A DNA stretch of 38,959 nucleotides from SIG437 sp045648985 (GTDB lineage Bacteria > Bacillota > Clostridia > UBA1381 > UBA9506): assembly GCA_045648985.1 (NCBI GenBank), contig JAZROZ010000019.1, positions 1 to 38,959 of the forward strand. The letters run 5' to 3'. Every line of letters begins with the position of its first letter. Position 1 is the first letter of the stretch. Positions 6,883 to 15,394 of the stretch are shown in pieces. The translations under genes and the position numbers were made by a program. The notes below the pieces were generated by a model, which was not told the DNA's origin, searched no databases, and saw only the letters and a program-made list of their open reading frames with translations.

Positions 6883-8811
6883 ATGGGATTAAATTTAGCA
6901 CAAAAGATTATCAAAGAACATTTAGTAAGTGGTGAAATGATAGCGGGAAGTGAAATCTCTATAAAAATAGACCAGACACTCACGCAGGATTCAACCGGTA
7001 CTATGGCATATCTTCAGTTTGAAGCTATGGGTATAGACAGAGTTAAGACTAAAAAGTCTGTTGCATATATTGACCATAATACAATTCAGTCAGGCTTTGA
7101 AAATGCTGACGATCATAAATATATTCAGACAGTTACAAACAAGCACGGCATATATTTCTCAAGACCCGGTAATGGTATTTGCCATCAGGTTCACTTAGAG
7201 CGCTTTGGCGTTCCAGGTATGACGCTTTTAGGCTCTGACAGTCACACACCAACAGGCGGCGGTCTTGGTATGCTTGCAATAGGTGCAGGCGGCTTAGACG
7301 TTGCAGTTGCAATGGGCGGCGGAGCATATTATCTTATGATGCCAAAGGTTTGCAAAGTAAACCTTGTAGGTAGGCTCGGCAAATGGGTTGCCGCAAAAGA
7401 TATCATTTTGGAAGTACTTAGGAAATTGAGTGTAAAGGGCGGCGTAGGAAAAGTAATTGAATACGCAGGCGAGGGTGTTAAAACACTCACCGTTCCCGAA
7501 CGTGCTACAATCACAAATATGGGTGCCGAGCTCGGTGCTACAACATCAATATTCCCAAGTGATGATATAACAAAGGAATTTTTAAAGGCTCAGGGCAGAG
7601 AAGCTGATTTTGTGCCGATTTCTCCTGATGCTGATGCAATATATGATGAAGAAATCACAATTGATTTAGATAAATTAGAGCCACTCGCAGCTAAACCGCA
7701 CAGCCCTGACAACGTAGAAGAAGTTGCTAAAATCGGTAAAATCAAGGTTGACCAGGTTGCAATCGGAAGCTGCACAAACTCATCATACCTTGATATGATG
7801 AAGGTGGCAAAGATTTTAAAAGGAAAAACTGTAGCTCCTGATGTAAGCTTAGTAATAGCACCCGGCTCAAAACAGGTTCTCACTATGCTTGCTCAAAATG
7901 GGGCTCTTGCTGATATGGTGGCAGCAGGCGCAAGAATTTTAGAGTCTGCATGCGGTCCGTGTATCGGTATGGGACAGTCACCAAAGACTGATGCAGTGTC
8001 ACTTAGAACATTTAACAGAAACTTTGAAGGCAGAAGCGGAACAGTTTCGGCTAAAGTATATTTAGTAAGTCCTGAAACAGCTGCAGCAAGCGCAATCACA
8101 GGTGTTTTAACTGACCCAAGAGAGCTTGGCGAGGCTCCTGGGGTATCACAGCCATCAGAGTTTTTAGCAAATGATAATATGGTAACTGCTCCGGCTCCTC
8201 AGGGAAATGATGTAGAAGTTGTAAGAGGACCAAATATTAAGCCATTCCCTGTAAATACAGCACTAGAAGATAAAGTATCAGGAAAAGTTTTAATTAAGGT
8301 CGAAGACAACATCACAACGGACCATATTATGCCATCAAATGCAAAATTATTACCTTTTAGGTCAAATGTTCCGTATCTTTCAGAGTTCTGCTTAACACCG
8401 TGTGACCCTGATTTCCCGAAACGCGCTAAAGAAAACGGCGGCGGATATATTGTAGGTGGCTCAAACTATGGTCAGGGCTCAAGCCGTGAACATGCAGCAC
8501 TCGCACCGCTTTATTTAGGTATCAAGGCAGTATTTGCAAAATCATTTGCAAGAATTCATATGGCAAACCTTGTAAATTCAGGAATACTTCCGTTGGTATT
8601 TAAAAATGAAGCAGATTATGATATGATTTCAGAAACTGATGAGCTTTTAATAGAAGATGTAATTAATCAGATTAAAGCAGGTAATGAAGTGACAGTTAAA
8701 AACGTTACAAAAGGCACAGAATTTGTAACTGTTCTAAATGTATCGGACAGACAAAAGGAAATGCTCTATGCAGGCGGACTTATTAACTACACAAGAAACT
8801 TAAACAAATAA
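6883..8811 (+). CDS. acn: Aconitate hydratase
   Basis: Interconverts citrate and isocitrate using a [4Fe-4S] cluster. The start is ATG 6883, with AGGAGG at 6871-6876. An ATG at 6835 lies inside the promoter and is not used. At 642 residues it belongs to the shorter bacterial aconitases, not the 890-residue AcnA. Cluster ligands are C297 (GSCTNSS) and C357/C360 (CGPCIGMG). Substrate-site stretches include the DSHTPTGGG loop, EDNITTDHIMPSN at the swivel-domain start and GSNYGQGSSREHAA. It is first in a tight run with icd (20 bp) and rex. Together with citrate synthase at 15-17 kb it gives the oxidative route to 2-oxoglutarate. Confidence 0.95.
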   Translation: MGLNLAQKIIKEHLVSGEMIAGSEISIKIDQTLTQDSTGTMAYLQFEAMGIDRVKTKKSVAYIDHNTIQSGFENADDHKYIQTVTNKHGIYFSRPGNGICHQVHLERFGVPGMTLLGSDSHTPTGGGLGMLAIGAGGLDVAVAMGGGAYYLMMPKVCKVNLVGRLGKWVAAKDIILEVLRKLSVKGGVGKVIEYAGEGVKTLTVPERATITNMGAELGATTSIFPSDDITKEFLKAQGREADFVPISPDADAIYDEEITIDLDKLEPLAAKPHSPDNVEEVAKIGKIKVDQVAIGSCTNSSYLDMMKVAKILKGKTVAPDVSLVIAPGSKQVLTMLAQNGALADMVAAGARILESACGPCIGMGQSPKTDAVSLRTFNRNFEGRSGTVSAKVYLVSPETAAASAITGVLTDPRELGEAPGVSQPSEFLANDNMVTAPAPQGNDVEVVRGPNIKPFPVNTALEDKVSGKVLIKVEDNITTDHIMPSNAKLLPFRSNVPYLSEFCLTPCDPDFPKRAKENGGGYIVGGSNYGQGSSREHAALAPLYLGIKAVFAKSFARIHMANLVNSGILPLVFKNEADYDMISETDELLIEDVINQIKAGNEVTVKNVTKGTEFVTVLNVSDRQKEMLYAGGLINYTRNLNK

Positions 8812-8831
8812 TACAGTCGGAGGAATAAAAA

Positions 8832-9983
8832 ATGGTAAACACAGCAGCTGAAAAGTTTGCAAAAGTAATAGAAAAGCAACTTAAAAGAATCGAGCAGATG
8901 AAATCCGATAAAGATTTTATTGATTATGGAAAGCTCGATAAAATAATTATTGGTGTTTGCGGCGGTGACGGAATCGGTCCTGCGATTACAAAAGCAGCAC
9001 ATACAATTTTAGAATTCCTGCTCGAAAAGGAAGTAAAAGAGGGAAAAGTTGAATTTAAAGTTATAGACGGTTTAACAATCGAAAACAGAGTTAAGGCAAA
9101 CAAAGCTATTCCAGACGATGTATTGGAAGAATTAAAAGCTTGTCACGTAATCTTAAAGGGCCCAACAACAACACCACGTGCGGGCGATCCGTGGCCGAAT
9201 ATAGAAAGTGCAAACGTTGCAATGAGAAAGGAACTCGACCTTTTTGCAAACGTACGTCCTGTTAAAGTGCCTGAGCTTGGTATCGACTGGACATTCTTCA
9301 GAGAAAACACAGAGGGTGCATATGCACTTGGCAGCGAGGGTGTAAACGTTTGTGACGATTTAGCTATCGATTTTACAGTAACAACAAAAGAGGGCTCAGA
9401 ACGCATAGCACGTGCCGCTTTTGAATATACTAGGAAAAACGGAAAAACAAAAGTAACTGCCGTTACAAAAGCTAACGTTATCAAAACAACAGACGGAAAG
9501 TTCTTAAATATCTGTAAGGAAGTAGCTAAAGACTATCCCGACATCGAACTTGACGACTGGTATATTGATATTATGACAGCTAAGCTGATTGATGAAAAGA
9601 GAAGAACAGGCTTTCAGGTTGTTGTTCTTCCTAACCTCTACGGTGATATCATCACAGACGAAGCTGCAGAGTTCCAGGGCGGTGTAGGTACTGCAGGAAG
9701 CTCAAATCTGGGCAAGAGATATGCAATGTTTGAAGCAATTCACGGCTCAGCACCGAGAATGGTGCAAGAGGGTAGAGACAAATATGCAGACCCTTGCAGT
9801 ATAATCCGTGCATCTGTTATGCTTCTTTCTCATATCGGATATCAGGAATATGCTGATAAACTGGAAAAAGCACTTGATATTTGTATGTATAAAGAGAAAA
9901 AGCTTGTTATAACAGGCAGAGATACAGGCGCAACGGGTGCAGAATTTGCACAGTATATAATGGACACAATTAAAAGTATTTAA
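8832..9983 (+). CDS. icd: Isocitrate dehydrogenase, probably NAD-dependent
   Basis: Oxidative decarboxylation of isocitrate to 2-oxoglutarate. The 383-residue protein begins with an extra segment of about 30 residues, then IIGVCGGDGIGP. The isocitrate-binding helix is SANVAMRKELDLFANVRPV, followed by the FRENTEGAYA loop. The metal-binding part includes VVLPNLYGDIITDEAAEF, and the cofactor-side loop is EAIHGSAPRM. The family also contains isopropylmalate dehydrogenase. The aconitase neighbour and the SxNxxxR pattern favour isocitrate. NAD over NADP is inferred from family type. The ribosome site GGAGG at 8819-8823 supports the start. The gene lies 20 bp after acn and 10 bp before rex. Confidence 0.88.
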   Translation: MVNTAAEKFAKVIEKQLKRIEQMKSDKDFIDYGKLDKIIIGVCGGDGIGPAITKAAHTILEFLLEKEVKEGKVEFKVIDGLTIENRVKANKAIPDDVLEELKACHVILKGPTTTPRAGDPWPNIESANVAMRKELDLFANVRPVKVPELGIDWTFFRENTEGAYALGSEGVNVCDDLAIDFTVTTKEGSERIARAAFEYTRKNGKTKVTAVTKANVIKTTDGKFLNICKEVAKDYPDIELDDWYIDIMTAKLIDEKRRTGFQVVVLPNLYGDIITDEAAEFQGGVGTAGSSNLGKRYAMFEAIHGSAPRMVQEGRDKYADPCSIIRASVMLLSHIGYQEYADKLEKALDICMYKEKKLVITGRDTGATGAEFAQYIMDTIKSI

Positions 9984-9993
9984 GAGGTGCGGT

Positions 9994-10638
9994 ATGGCAT
10001 ACGATAAAAAAGAGGTGCCCTTGGTAGTTGTCAGAAGACTTCCAAGATATTACAGATACTTAAGTGAGCTTTTAAAACAAGGCGAGACACGTATTTCATC
10101 TAAAGAATTAAGCTTGAAAATGGGAGTAACCGCTTCGCAGATACGACAGGATTTTAATTGCTTTGGCGAATTCGGTCAGCAGGGATACGGTTATAACATT
10201 GAGAATTTAAAGGATGTAATCGCAGATATACTGGGCCTGAAAAACGGCTATAAAACGATACTTTTAGGTGCAGGTAATTTAGGTCATGCCCTTGCAAACC
10301 ATGCAAATTTCAAAAAACGTGGTTTTGAGCTTATCGGTATTTTTGATAATAACCCTGATGTAATTGGAACTGTTATTGCAGGCCTTGAGGTTATGGATGT
10401 TGCTGAACTGGTAAGGTTTATGAAAGAGAAAAGTCCCGATATTGCCATTTTGGCACTTCCTAAAAGCGCTGTGCAGCAGACTGCAAAAATGCTCTCTAAA
10501 CTTGGTATAAAGGGGCTCTGGAATTTTTCATATTCAGACCTCGATATGCCTCTTGACATACCAATTGAAAACGTCCATTTAAGTGATAGCTTAATGACAC
10601 TTTCATATAATATAACTAAACATAAAGAAAACAAATAA
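9994..10638 (+). CDS. rex: Redox-sensing transcriptional repressor Rex
   Basis: DNA-binding repressor that releases its operators when NADH binds. In Clostridia it usually controls fermentation and NADH-consuming genes. It has 214 residues, the normal length. The winged-helix part is RLPRYYRYLSELL...ISSKELSLKMGVTASQIRQDF (about 15-55). The NAD(H)-binding Rossmann fold starts at ILLGAGNLGHAL (89-100). The C-terminal domain-swapped helix region ends SLMTLSYNITKH. Ribosome site GAGGTG lies just before the ATG, 10 bp after icd, so it is made together with TCA enzymes that generate NADH. Its stop codon (10636-10638) lies in the left arm of repeat copy C. Confidence 0.95.
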   Translation: MAYDKKEVPLVVVRRLPRYYRYLSELLKQGETRISSKELSLKMGVTASQIRQDFNCFGEFGQQGYGYNIENLKDVIADILGLKNGYKTILLGAGNLGHALANHANFKKRGFELIGIFDNNPDVIGTVIAGLEVMDVAELVRFMKEKSPDIAILALPKSAVQQTAKMLSKLGIKGLWNFSYSDLDMPLDIPIENVHLSDSLMTLSYNITKHKENK

Positions 10639-10796
10639 GTCGCTTTGGGTTAGGAATTTTTAGACTTAGAGAAATAAAAAAATGTAGGCATACTGACGTA
10701 TTCCTACATTTTTTTGCGCACTATAAGGCGAAAATAACAAGCCAAAACCGGTTTCTCCTTAATAAGCACCGCCCTTGGGCGACTTATTTGTTTTAT
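10628..10796 (-). repeat. Hairpin repeat copy C, nested in the rex/CBS terminator stem
   Basis: This fills the gap between convergent rex and the CBS gene. The outer arms, AACAAATAAGTCGC (about 10630-10643) and GCGACTTATTTGTT (about 10780-10793), are near-perfect complements and unrelated in sequence to the outer arms of copy B. On the minus strand the interior aligns with copy B: GGTTTTG, TTATA, AAAAAA, AATACGTCAGTAT, then T-run and CTAA.TCTAAAAAT. The main hairpin is ATGTAGG, one mismatch, ATAC, loop GTCA, GTAT, CCTACAT, with A and T tracts. The stem bases between the loop end and the tracts differ from copy B but still pair. The 117-base inner hairpin of copy B is absent. Confidence 0.7.
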
Positions 10797-10811
10797 GACA
10801 TATTAAAAATA

Positions 10812-11246
10812 TTAATTTGCCTTTTTTAAGCCATTTTGTTCTGCAAGCTCTGAATGACTATAACAGTATTGTATAATATCTCTGCGTGTGATTATTCCAA
10901 TAAATGAATCCCAGTCATCAACGACGGGAACAAAGTTTTGATTCATTGCTTTTTGAATAAGGTCTTTCATATTAGCCTGGGCATTTACCGGCTCATTATC
11001 AGTCTTTCGCTTTATGGTAGAAAGATATGTATCTTCTGAAGTTTTTAAACTAAAAGTGTGATTGTTTTTTATCTCGCGCAAGATATCACCCTCTGTAAGT
11101 GTTCCGACATACTTACCATCACGGCTTAGTATCGGAATAGCGGAATATTTGTGATGTTCCATCTTCTCTAAGGCCTGACGCAGAGTGTAGTCCTCATATA
11201 AATACGCAACCTTATTTTTTGGTATCAGAAAAAATAAAATATTCAT
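10812..11246 (-). CDS. CBS-domain pair protein
   Basis: A 144-residue cytoplasmic protein made of two CBS motifs (about 1-60 and 72-135). Examples are HHKYSAIPILSRDGKYVGTLTEGDILREI in the first and NFVPVVDDWDSFIGIITRRDIIQYC in the second. CBS pairs bind adenine nucleotides and usually regulate a partner. No catalytic domain is attached, so the target is unknown. I chose the ATG at 11246 (ribosome site GGTGAC). The upstream reading frame to 11420 would run through the promoter and has no family similarity. The promoter on the minus strand is TTGTTT-16-TATAAT (11308-11281). Confidence 0.8.
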   Translation of the reverse strand: MNILFFLIPKNKVAYLYEDYTLRQALEKMEHHKYSAIPILSRDGKYVGTLTEGDILREIKNNHTFSLKTSEDTYLSTIKRKTDNEPVNAQANMKDLIQKAMNQNFVPVVDDWDSFIGIITRRDIIQYCYSHSELAEQNGLKKAN

Positions 11247-11280
11247 AATGTCACCATGCTTTTTTATACTTGATAATACT

Positions 11281-11386
11281 ATTATATCATAATATATTAA
11301 AGAAACAATAGATAATATATTAATTTTTATTAAAAATCCAATAATGAAATAATTTTGTTGATTTTTAGCATATTTTCTGTTAAAAT
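11281..11386. promoter_or_regulatory. Divergent promoters of the CBS gene and the DtxR-family gene
   Basis: Minus strand: -35 TTGTTT (11308-11303), 16 bases, -10 TATAAT (11286-11281). Plus strand: -35 TTGATT (11358-11363), 17 bases, -10 TAAAAT (11381-11386). The stretch between them is almost pure A/T. I see no recognisable metal-regulator operator. Confidence 0.6.
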
Positions 11387-11402
11387 TATTAGTACAGAGG
11401 TG

Positions 11403-11783
11403 ATGGATTTGAAGATACACGAATCTGCAGAGAATTATCTTGAAACAATTCTTATATTAAAAGAAAAGCTTGGTAATGTACGTTCTGTTGATATTGCAAA
11501 CGAGCTCGGATATACAAAAGCAAGTGTGAGTGTTGCAATGAAGCAATTTAGAGAAAATGACTATATAATAATAGATGATAATGGATATATTTTACTCACA
11601 AAAAGCGGACTAAAAATTGCAGAGTATGTTTATAAAAGGCATAAGCTTTTAACAGAAATGCTTATAAGGATTGGTGTCAGCGAGGAAATTGCAAAAGAGG
11701 ATGCATGCAGAATTGAACACGATATAAGTGATGAAACATTTTATAAATTAAAAGAGTTTTATGAGAAAAAGACTACAGAATAA
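11403..11783 (+). CDS. DtxR/MntR-family metal-dependent repressor
   Basis: Metal-sensing transcriptional repressor, 126 residues: a winged helix (about 1-65; ESAENYLETILIL...SVDIANELGYTKASVSVAMKQF) and a dimerisation/metal-binding domain (VYKRHKLLTEML...EDACRIEHDISDETF). It lacks the SH3-like third domain of full DtxR, as in MntR. The Glu and His of CRIEH and the early HESAE acidic residue are in metal-ligand positions. Whether it senses Mn or Fe is not clear, and no transporter gene is adjacent. The start is uncertain: GAGGTG (11397-11402) is too close to ATG 11403 but well spaced for TTG 11409, which would give a protein starting (M)KIHESAENY. Confidence 0.85.
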   Translation: MDLKIHESAENYLETILILKEKLGNVRSVDIANELGYTKASVSVAMKQFRENDYIIIDDNGYILLTKSGLKIAEYVYKRHKLLTEMLIRIGVSEEIAKEDACRIEHDISDETFYKLKEFYEKKTTE

Positions 11784-11821
11784 ACACAAAACCGCAAGAA
11801 AAAGTCGCGGTTTTGTGTTTA
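11781..11821. terminator. Bidirectional terminator, dtxR-like gene and uvrB
   Basis: A perfect 15-bp stem, TAAACACAAAACCGC (11781-11795) with GCGGTTTTGTGTTTA (11807-11821), and an 11-base loop. The outermost pairs are the two stop codons themselves: TAA of the plus-strand gene and TAA of uvrB on the minus strand. A-rich and T-rich arms let it work from both sides. Confidence 0.9.
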
Positions 11822-13783
11822 TCTTTTATTATCTAGCGATTTAATCTTATCTCTCAGTTTTGCTGCATCTTCAAAACGTAGTTCACTTGCAGCAAGACGC
11901 ATTTGTTCCGATAATATTTCAATCTGCATATTAATATCCATATCTTTTGTGATTTTAACATCCCAAAGAGTGCTGTCAGGGGCATCATCGGTTGCCTGGA
12001 GCACTTCACGTATACTTTTTACAATTGTTTTCGGTGTAATGCCATGTTCTTTGTTATAATCCTGTTGGAGCTTTCTTCTTCTGTTTGTTTCATTTATTGT
12101 ATTTTTCATAGATTCGGTGATGTTATCTGCATACATAATAACACTACCATTTGCATTTCGTGCAGCTCTTCCTACCGTCTGAATAAGCGAAGTATATGAC
12201 CTTAAAAAACCTTCTTTGTCTGCATCTAAAATTGCAACCAATGAAACCTCAGGAATATCAAGTCCTTCACGCAGAAGGTTAATTCCAACTAAAACATCAA
12301 ACAAACCCGCGCGTAAATCCCTGACAATTTCCATTCTTTCAAAAGTTTTAACCTCTGAATGAAGATACTTGACTTTGATATCAAGTTCCCTTAAATAATC
12401 AGTTAAATCTTCAGCCATTTTTTTAGTAAGAGTAGTCACCAAAACACGTTCACCCTTTTCGGTACGGAGATTAATTTCACTTACTAAATCATCAATCTGT
12501 CCCTTTATAGGTTTAACAATAATCTCAGGGTCAACAAGACCTGTCGGACGGATAACCTGTTCTACAATTTTTTGTGAACGCTCACGTTCATACGGGGCAG
12601 GCGTTGCGCTGACATATACAACCTGATTAAGCCTTTCGTTAAACTCATCAAATTTTAAAGGTCTGTTATCAAATGCAGACGGGAGTCTGAAACCATAGTC
12701 AACTAAGGACTCCTTTCTAGAGCGGTCGCCGTTATACATAGCTCTTACCTGAGGTATGGTAACGTGCGATTCATCAACAACCAAAAGGAAATCATCCGGG
12801 AAATAGTCAAGTAAAGTAAATGGAGCAGAGCCGGGCGCTCTTCCGCTTATATGCCTTGAGTAGTTTTCAATCCCCTGACAAAAACCAATTTCGCGAAGCA
12901 TCTCAATATCGTAATTTGTTCGTTGTTCAATTCTTTGCGCTTCTAAGAGTTTATCTGTTTCTTTAAAATATTTAATTCTGTCTTTTAATTCTTCTTCTAT
13001 CGTGGAGATTGCGCGCTCACGTTTTTCTACGGTTGTTACATAGTGTGAAGCAGGGTAGATAGCAATATGCTTTCTTGTTCCTAAAATCTCACCCGTTAAC
13101 GTATCAATTTCGCTGATTCTGTCAATCTCATCACCAAAAAACTCGATACGAACTGCTTTATCAGAGCTTGCAGCAGGAAAAACTTCAATACAGTCACCGC
13201 GCACTCTGAATTTGCCACGTATGAAATTCAAATCATTTCTTTCGTATTGGATATCGACAAGTTTTCTTAAAATATCGTCCCGTTTTTTTATCATACCCGG
13301 TCGTAGCGACACAACCATTTCGTTATAGTCAATCGGGTCGCCAAGGCCATAAATGCACGACACAGAAGATACTATTATAACGTCGCGTCTTTCAAACAGA
13401 GCTGCAGTAGCGCTGTGACGCAGTTTATCAATCTCATCATTTACAGAAGAATCCTTTTCAATATACGTATCTGTGTGCGGAATATATGCCTCGGGCTGAT
13501 AATAGTCATAGTAGCTGACAAAGAATTCAACTGCATTTTCAGGGAAAAATTCCTTGAATTCAGTGCATAGCTGCGCTGCCAAAATTTTGTTATGCGCAAG
13601 CACGAGTGTAGGCCTTTGCACTTTTTCTATTGTTTTGGCGATAGTATATGTTTTGCCTGACCCTGTAACACCTAAAAGAGTCTGTTCCCTTTCACCACGC
13701 AAAATTCCGGATGACAAGGCTTCTATTGCCTGTGGCTGATCGCCTGTCGGTTTGTATTCTGAATGGACTTTAAATTCGGGCAT
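11819..13783 (-). CDS. uvrB: Excinuclease ABC subunit B
   Basis: Damage-verifying helicase-like subunit of nucleotide excision repair, working with UvrA and UvrC. The start is ATG 13783 with GGAGATG before it; nine upstream codons are not needed. 654 residues. Walker A is GVTGSGKT (38-45), the beta-hairpin region is YYDYYQPEAYIP, and the Walker B-like box is DESHVTIPQ. Helicase motifs V/VI are GINLLREGLDIPEV and IQTVGRAARN. The C-terminal UVR motif for UvrC contact is RFEDAAKLRDKI. uvrA and uvrC are not in the window. It lies 78 bp after the stalk-protein gene, probably the last gene of a minus-strand unit. Confidence 0.97.
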   Translation of the reverse strand: MPEFKVHSEYKPTGDQPQAIEALSSGILRGEREQTLLGVTGSGKTYTIAKTIEKVQRPTLVLAHNKILAAQLCTEFKEFFPENAVEFFVSYYDYYQPEAYIPHTDTYIEKDSSVNDEIDKLRHSATAALFERRDVIIVSSVSCIYGLGDPIDYNEMVVSLRPGMIKKRDDILRKLVDIQYERNDLNFIRGKFRVRGDCIEVFPAASSDKAVRIEFFGDEIDRISEIDTLTGEILGTRKHIAIYPASHYVTTVEKRERAISTIEEELKDRIKYFKETDKLLEAQRIEQRTNYDIEMLREIGFCQGIENYSRHISGRAPGSAPFTLLDYFPDDFLLVVDESHVTIPQVRAMYNGDRSRKESLVDYGFRLPSAFDNRPLKFDEFNERLNQVVYVSATPAPYERERSQKIVEQVIRPTGLVDPEIIVKPIKGQIDDLVSEINLRTEKGERVLVTTLTKKMAEDLTDYLRELDIKVKYLHSEVKTFERMEIVRDLRAGLFDVLVGINLLREGLDIPEVSLVAILDADKEGFLRSYTSLIQTVGRAARNANGSVIMYADNITESMKNTINETNRRRKLQQDYNKEHGITPKTIVKSIREVLQATDDAPDSTLWDVKITKDMDINMQIEILSEQMRLAASELRFEDAAKLRDKIKSLDNKR

Positions 13784-13861
13784 GCAATCATCTCCAAGAT
13801 ATGAAAACATTGGATTTTTTTAATATTATGAAAAATTGTTGTATTAATACGATTAACGATT

Positions 13862-15367
13862 TTAATTATCAGCAGAAGCATTGCGTAATATAGTTACATT
13901 AACATAATAGAGAGTGATGCCTTCTTCTCTTTTGCTAAAATAACATATAATTTCAATAGATTTTTCTGCATTATAAAGTCTGTATTCACCCAATATACTA
14001 CCGGGTACGTTTGTTTCTACAAAACCTTCGTTTAAAAATTTTTCTCCGTAAGCCGCTTTCAGATATTCAACATTAACAGTATCATTTTCAATAAGTTCAC
14101 TTGATGTTATTTCGTACATGTAATCTACGACATATCCATCTATTCCATCTTTAAGATGTGTAGGAAGCTGGAAACAGTAACCGAAATCATAGATGGTTCC
14201 ATCAAATTCAGGATAAAATAATTCGGTTGAAATGTTAGGGTCTGCGGTAGGCTCTGCAGCCGGAGGAGGTATGATGACAGGAATCTCAGTTGCAGCAGGA
14301 GGCGCAGCGGGCACTGAAGTAGGTGATGATGTTGGTGTTTGAGTTGCTGATGGAATTACAACAGGTCTTGAACCTGAGTTTGAGCTTCCACCACCTCCGC
14401 TGGCTTCTGTTGATGAAACCTGTACTAATGAAAGTTTTGCGTTGTCTAAAAGTATATATTGACCTTTTCTTAAAAGGATATTTCTGTTTACAGAAATTTT
14501 TATTTCGTTAATTGCTTCATTTGTTTGTGATGCTGAGAAAGGAAAATAATATGTTTTGTATGAAGCCGGTTGTTTAGAATCTACTCTTGAAACAGCATAC
14601 ATTCCCGGCTCTAAGTCCTTGCCGACTTTGAACATTCCGTTCTGATATGAACCATCTGTCTTGCGGTCAGAAAAAGTATCTAAAGATTTTGCCGTGCAAC
14701 CAACAAGCTCTACGTATTTACATCCAATTAAACTGATATATGCACTGTCTTTAAAATTTACTGTGGTAATTACATTTTCAGTTTTTGAAGAATCTTTGCC
14801 TTTTAATAGCTTAACATTAACATCTTTTGCAGATGCGTTTGCTACAAAAAGATATTCTGTTGAATCTAAATCTCTGCCAATTTCATAAACACCATCGGTT
14901 ACTTCAGTTTTCTTAGCAGATTCTTTGATGACAACTGTTGTTGTGTTTTCGTTAAAATCAACATCTAAATCAAGGCTTTCTGCAATAAATCGGAGTGGGA
15001 CATAAGTTCTGTCACCTTTAATCACAGCAGGCTGATCCAAAACTACAGCCTTAGTATTTTTAAAAGCCAATGTGCTGTCTATTGAAACTTTGATTTCCAA
15101 ACCGTCTTTTGTAACAGTAACAGCTCTATTCTCAGGTGTCCAGTTAACAGTTGCACCAATTGCTTCAAAAAGCCCACGTGCAGGAACTAAAGTTCTGCTT
15201 GTTGTGGTGTCAATAAAAGGCTCGCCATAGCTATCGGGCAGAGTTATAATCTCGCCGAAAAGCTCAATCTTAACATTACTTGCAGCATAAGAGATGCTAA
15301 ACGACATTGTTGCTGACACCATAATAATGATGGTAAGCAGAATACTTAAAAACTTTTTTTTGTTCAT
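13862..15367 (-). CDS. Secreted stalk-domain protein with a C-terminal domain shared with the SLH protease
   Basis: A 501-residue exported protein of unknown function. The signal peptide is residues 1-28 (MNKKKFLSILLTI...SYAAS). A copper amine oxidase N-domain-like module covers about 33-150 (LVPARGLFEAIGATVNW, TYVPLRFIAESLDLDVDF). Two related beta modules follow at about 158-235 and 240-325, each with a G-Y-x-x-G-x-D-L-x-x-x-x-Y pattern (YEIGRDLDSTEYLF and FKVGKDLEPGMYAV). A Pro/Thr/Ala linker, about 330-375, leads to a C-terminal domain of about 110 residues (FYPEFDGTIYDFG...YGEKFLNEGFVETN...YYVNVTI). That domain also appears twice in the protein at 37004-38929. It lies 27 bp behind citrate synthase. 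Confidence 0.75.
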   Translation of the reverse strand: MNKKKFLSILLTIIIMVSATMSFSISYAASNVKIELFGEIITLPDSYGEPFIDTTTSRTLVPARGLFEAIGATVNWTPENRAVTVTKDGLEIKVSIDSTLAFKNTKAVVLDQPAVIKGDRTYVPLRFIAESLDLDVDFNENTTTVVIKESAKKTEVTDGVYEIGRDLDSTEYLFVANASAKDVNVKLLKGKDSSKTENVITTVNFKDSAYISLIGCKYVELVGCTAKSLDTFSDRKTDGSYQNGMFKVGKDLEPGMYAVSRVDSKQPASYKTYYFPFSASQTNEAINEIKISVNRNILLRKGQYILLDNAKLSLVQVSSTEASGGGGSSNSGSRPVVIPSATQTPTSSPTSVPAAPPAATEIPVIIPPPAAEPTADPNISTELFYPEFDGTIYDFGYCFQLPTHLKDGIDGYVVDYMYEITSSELIENDTVNVEYLKAAYGEKFLNEGFVETNVPGSILGEYRLYNAEKSIEIICYFSKREEGITLYYVNVTILRNASADN

Positions 15368-15394
15368 TTTCCCTTTCCCTTTCCCTTTATTTTA

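Noticed and set aside
11247..11420. 58-residue N-terminal extension of the CBS protein
   Set aside because: It crosses the promoters of both divergent genes and overlaps the start of the DtxR-family gene; its composition is that of translated AT-rich DNA.
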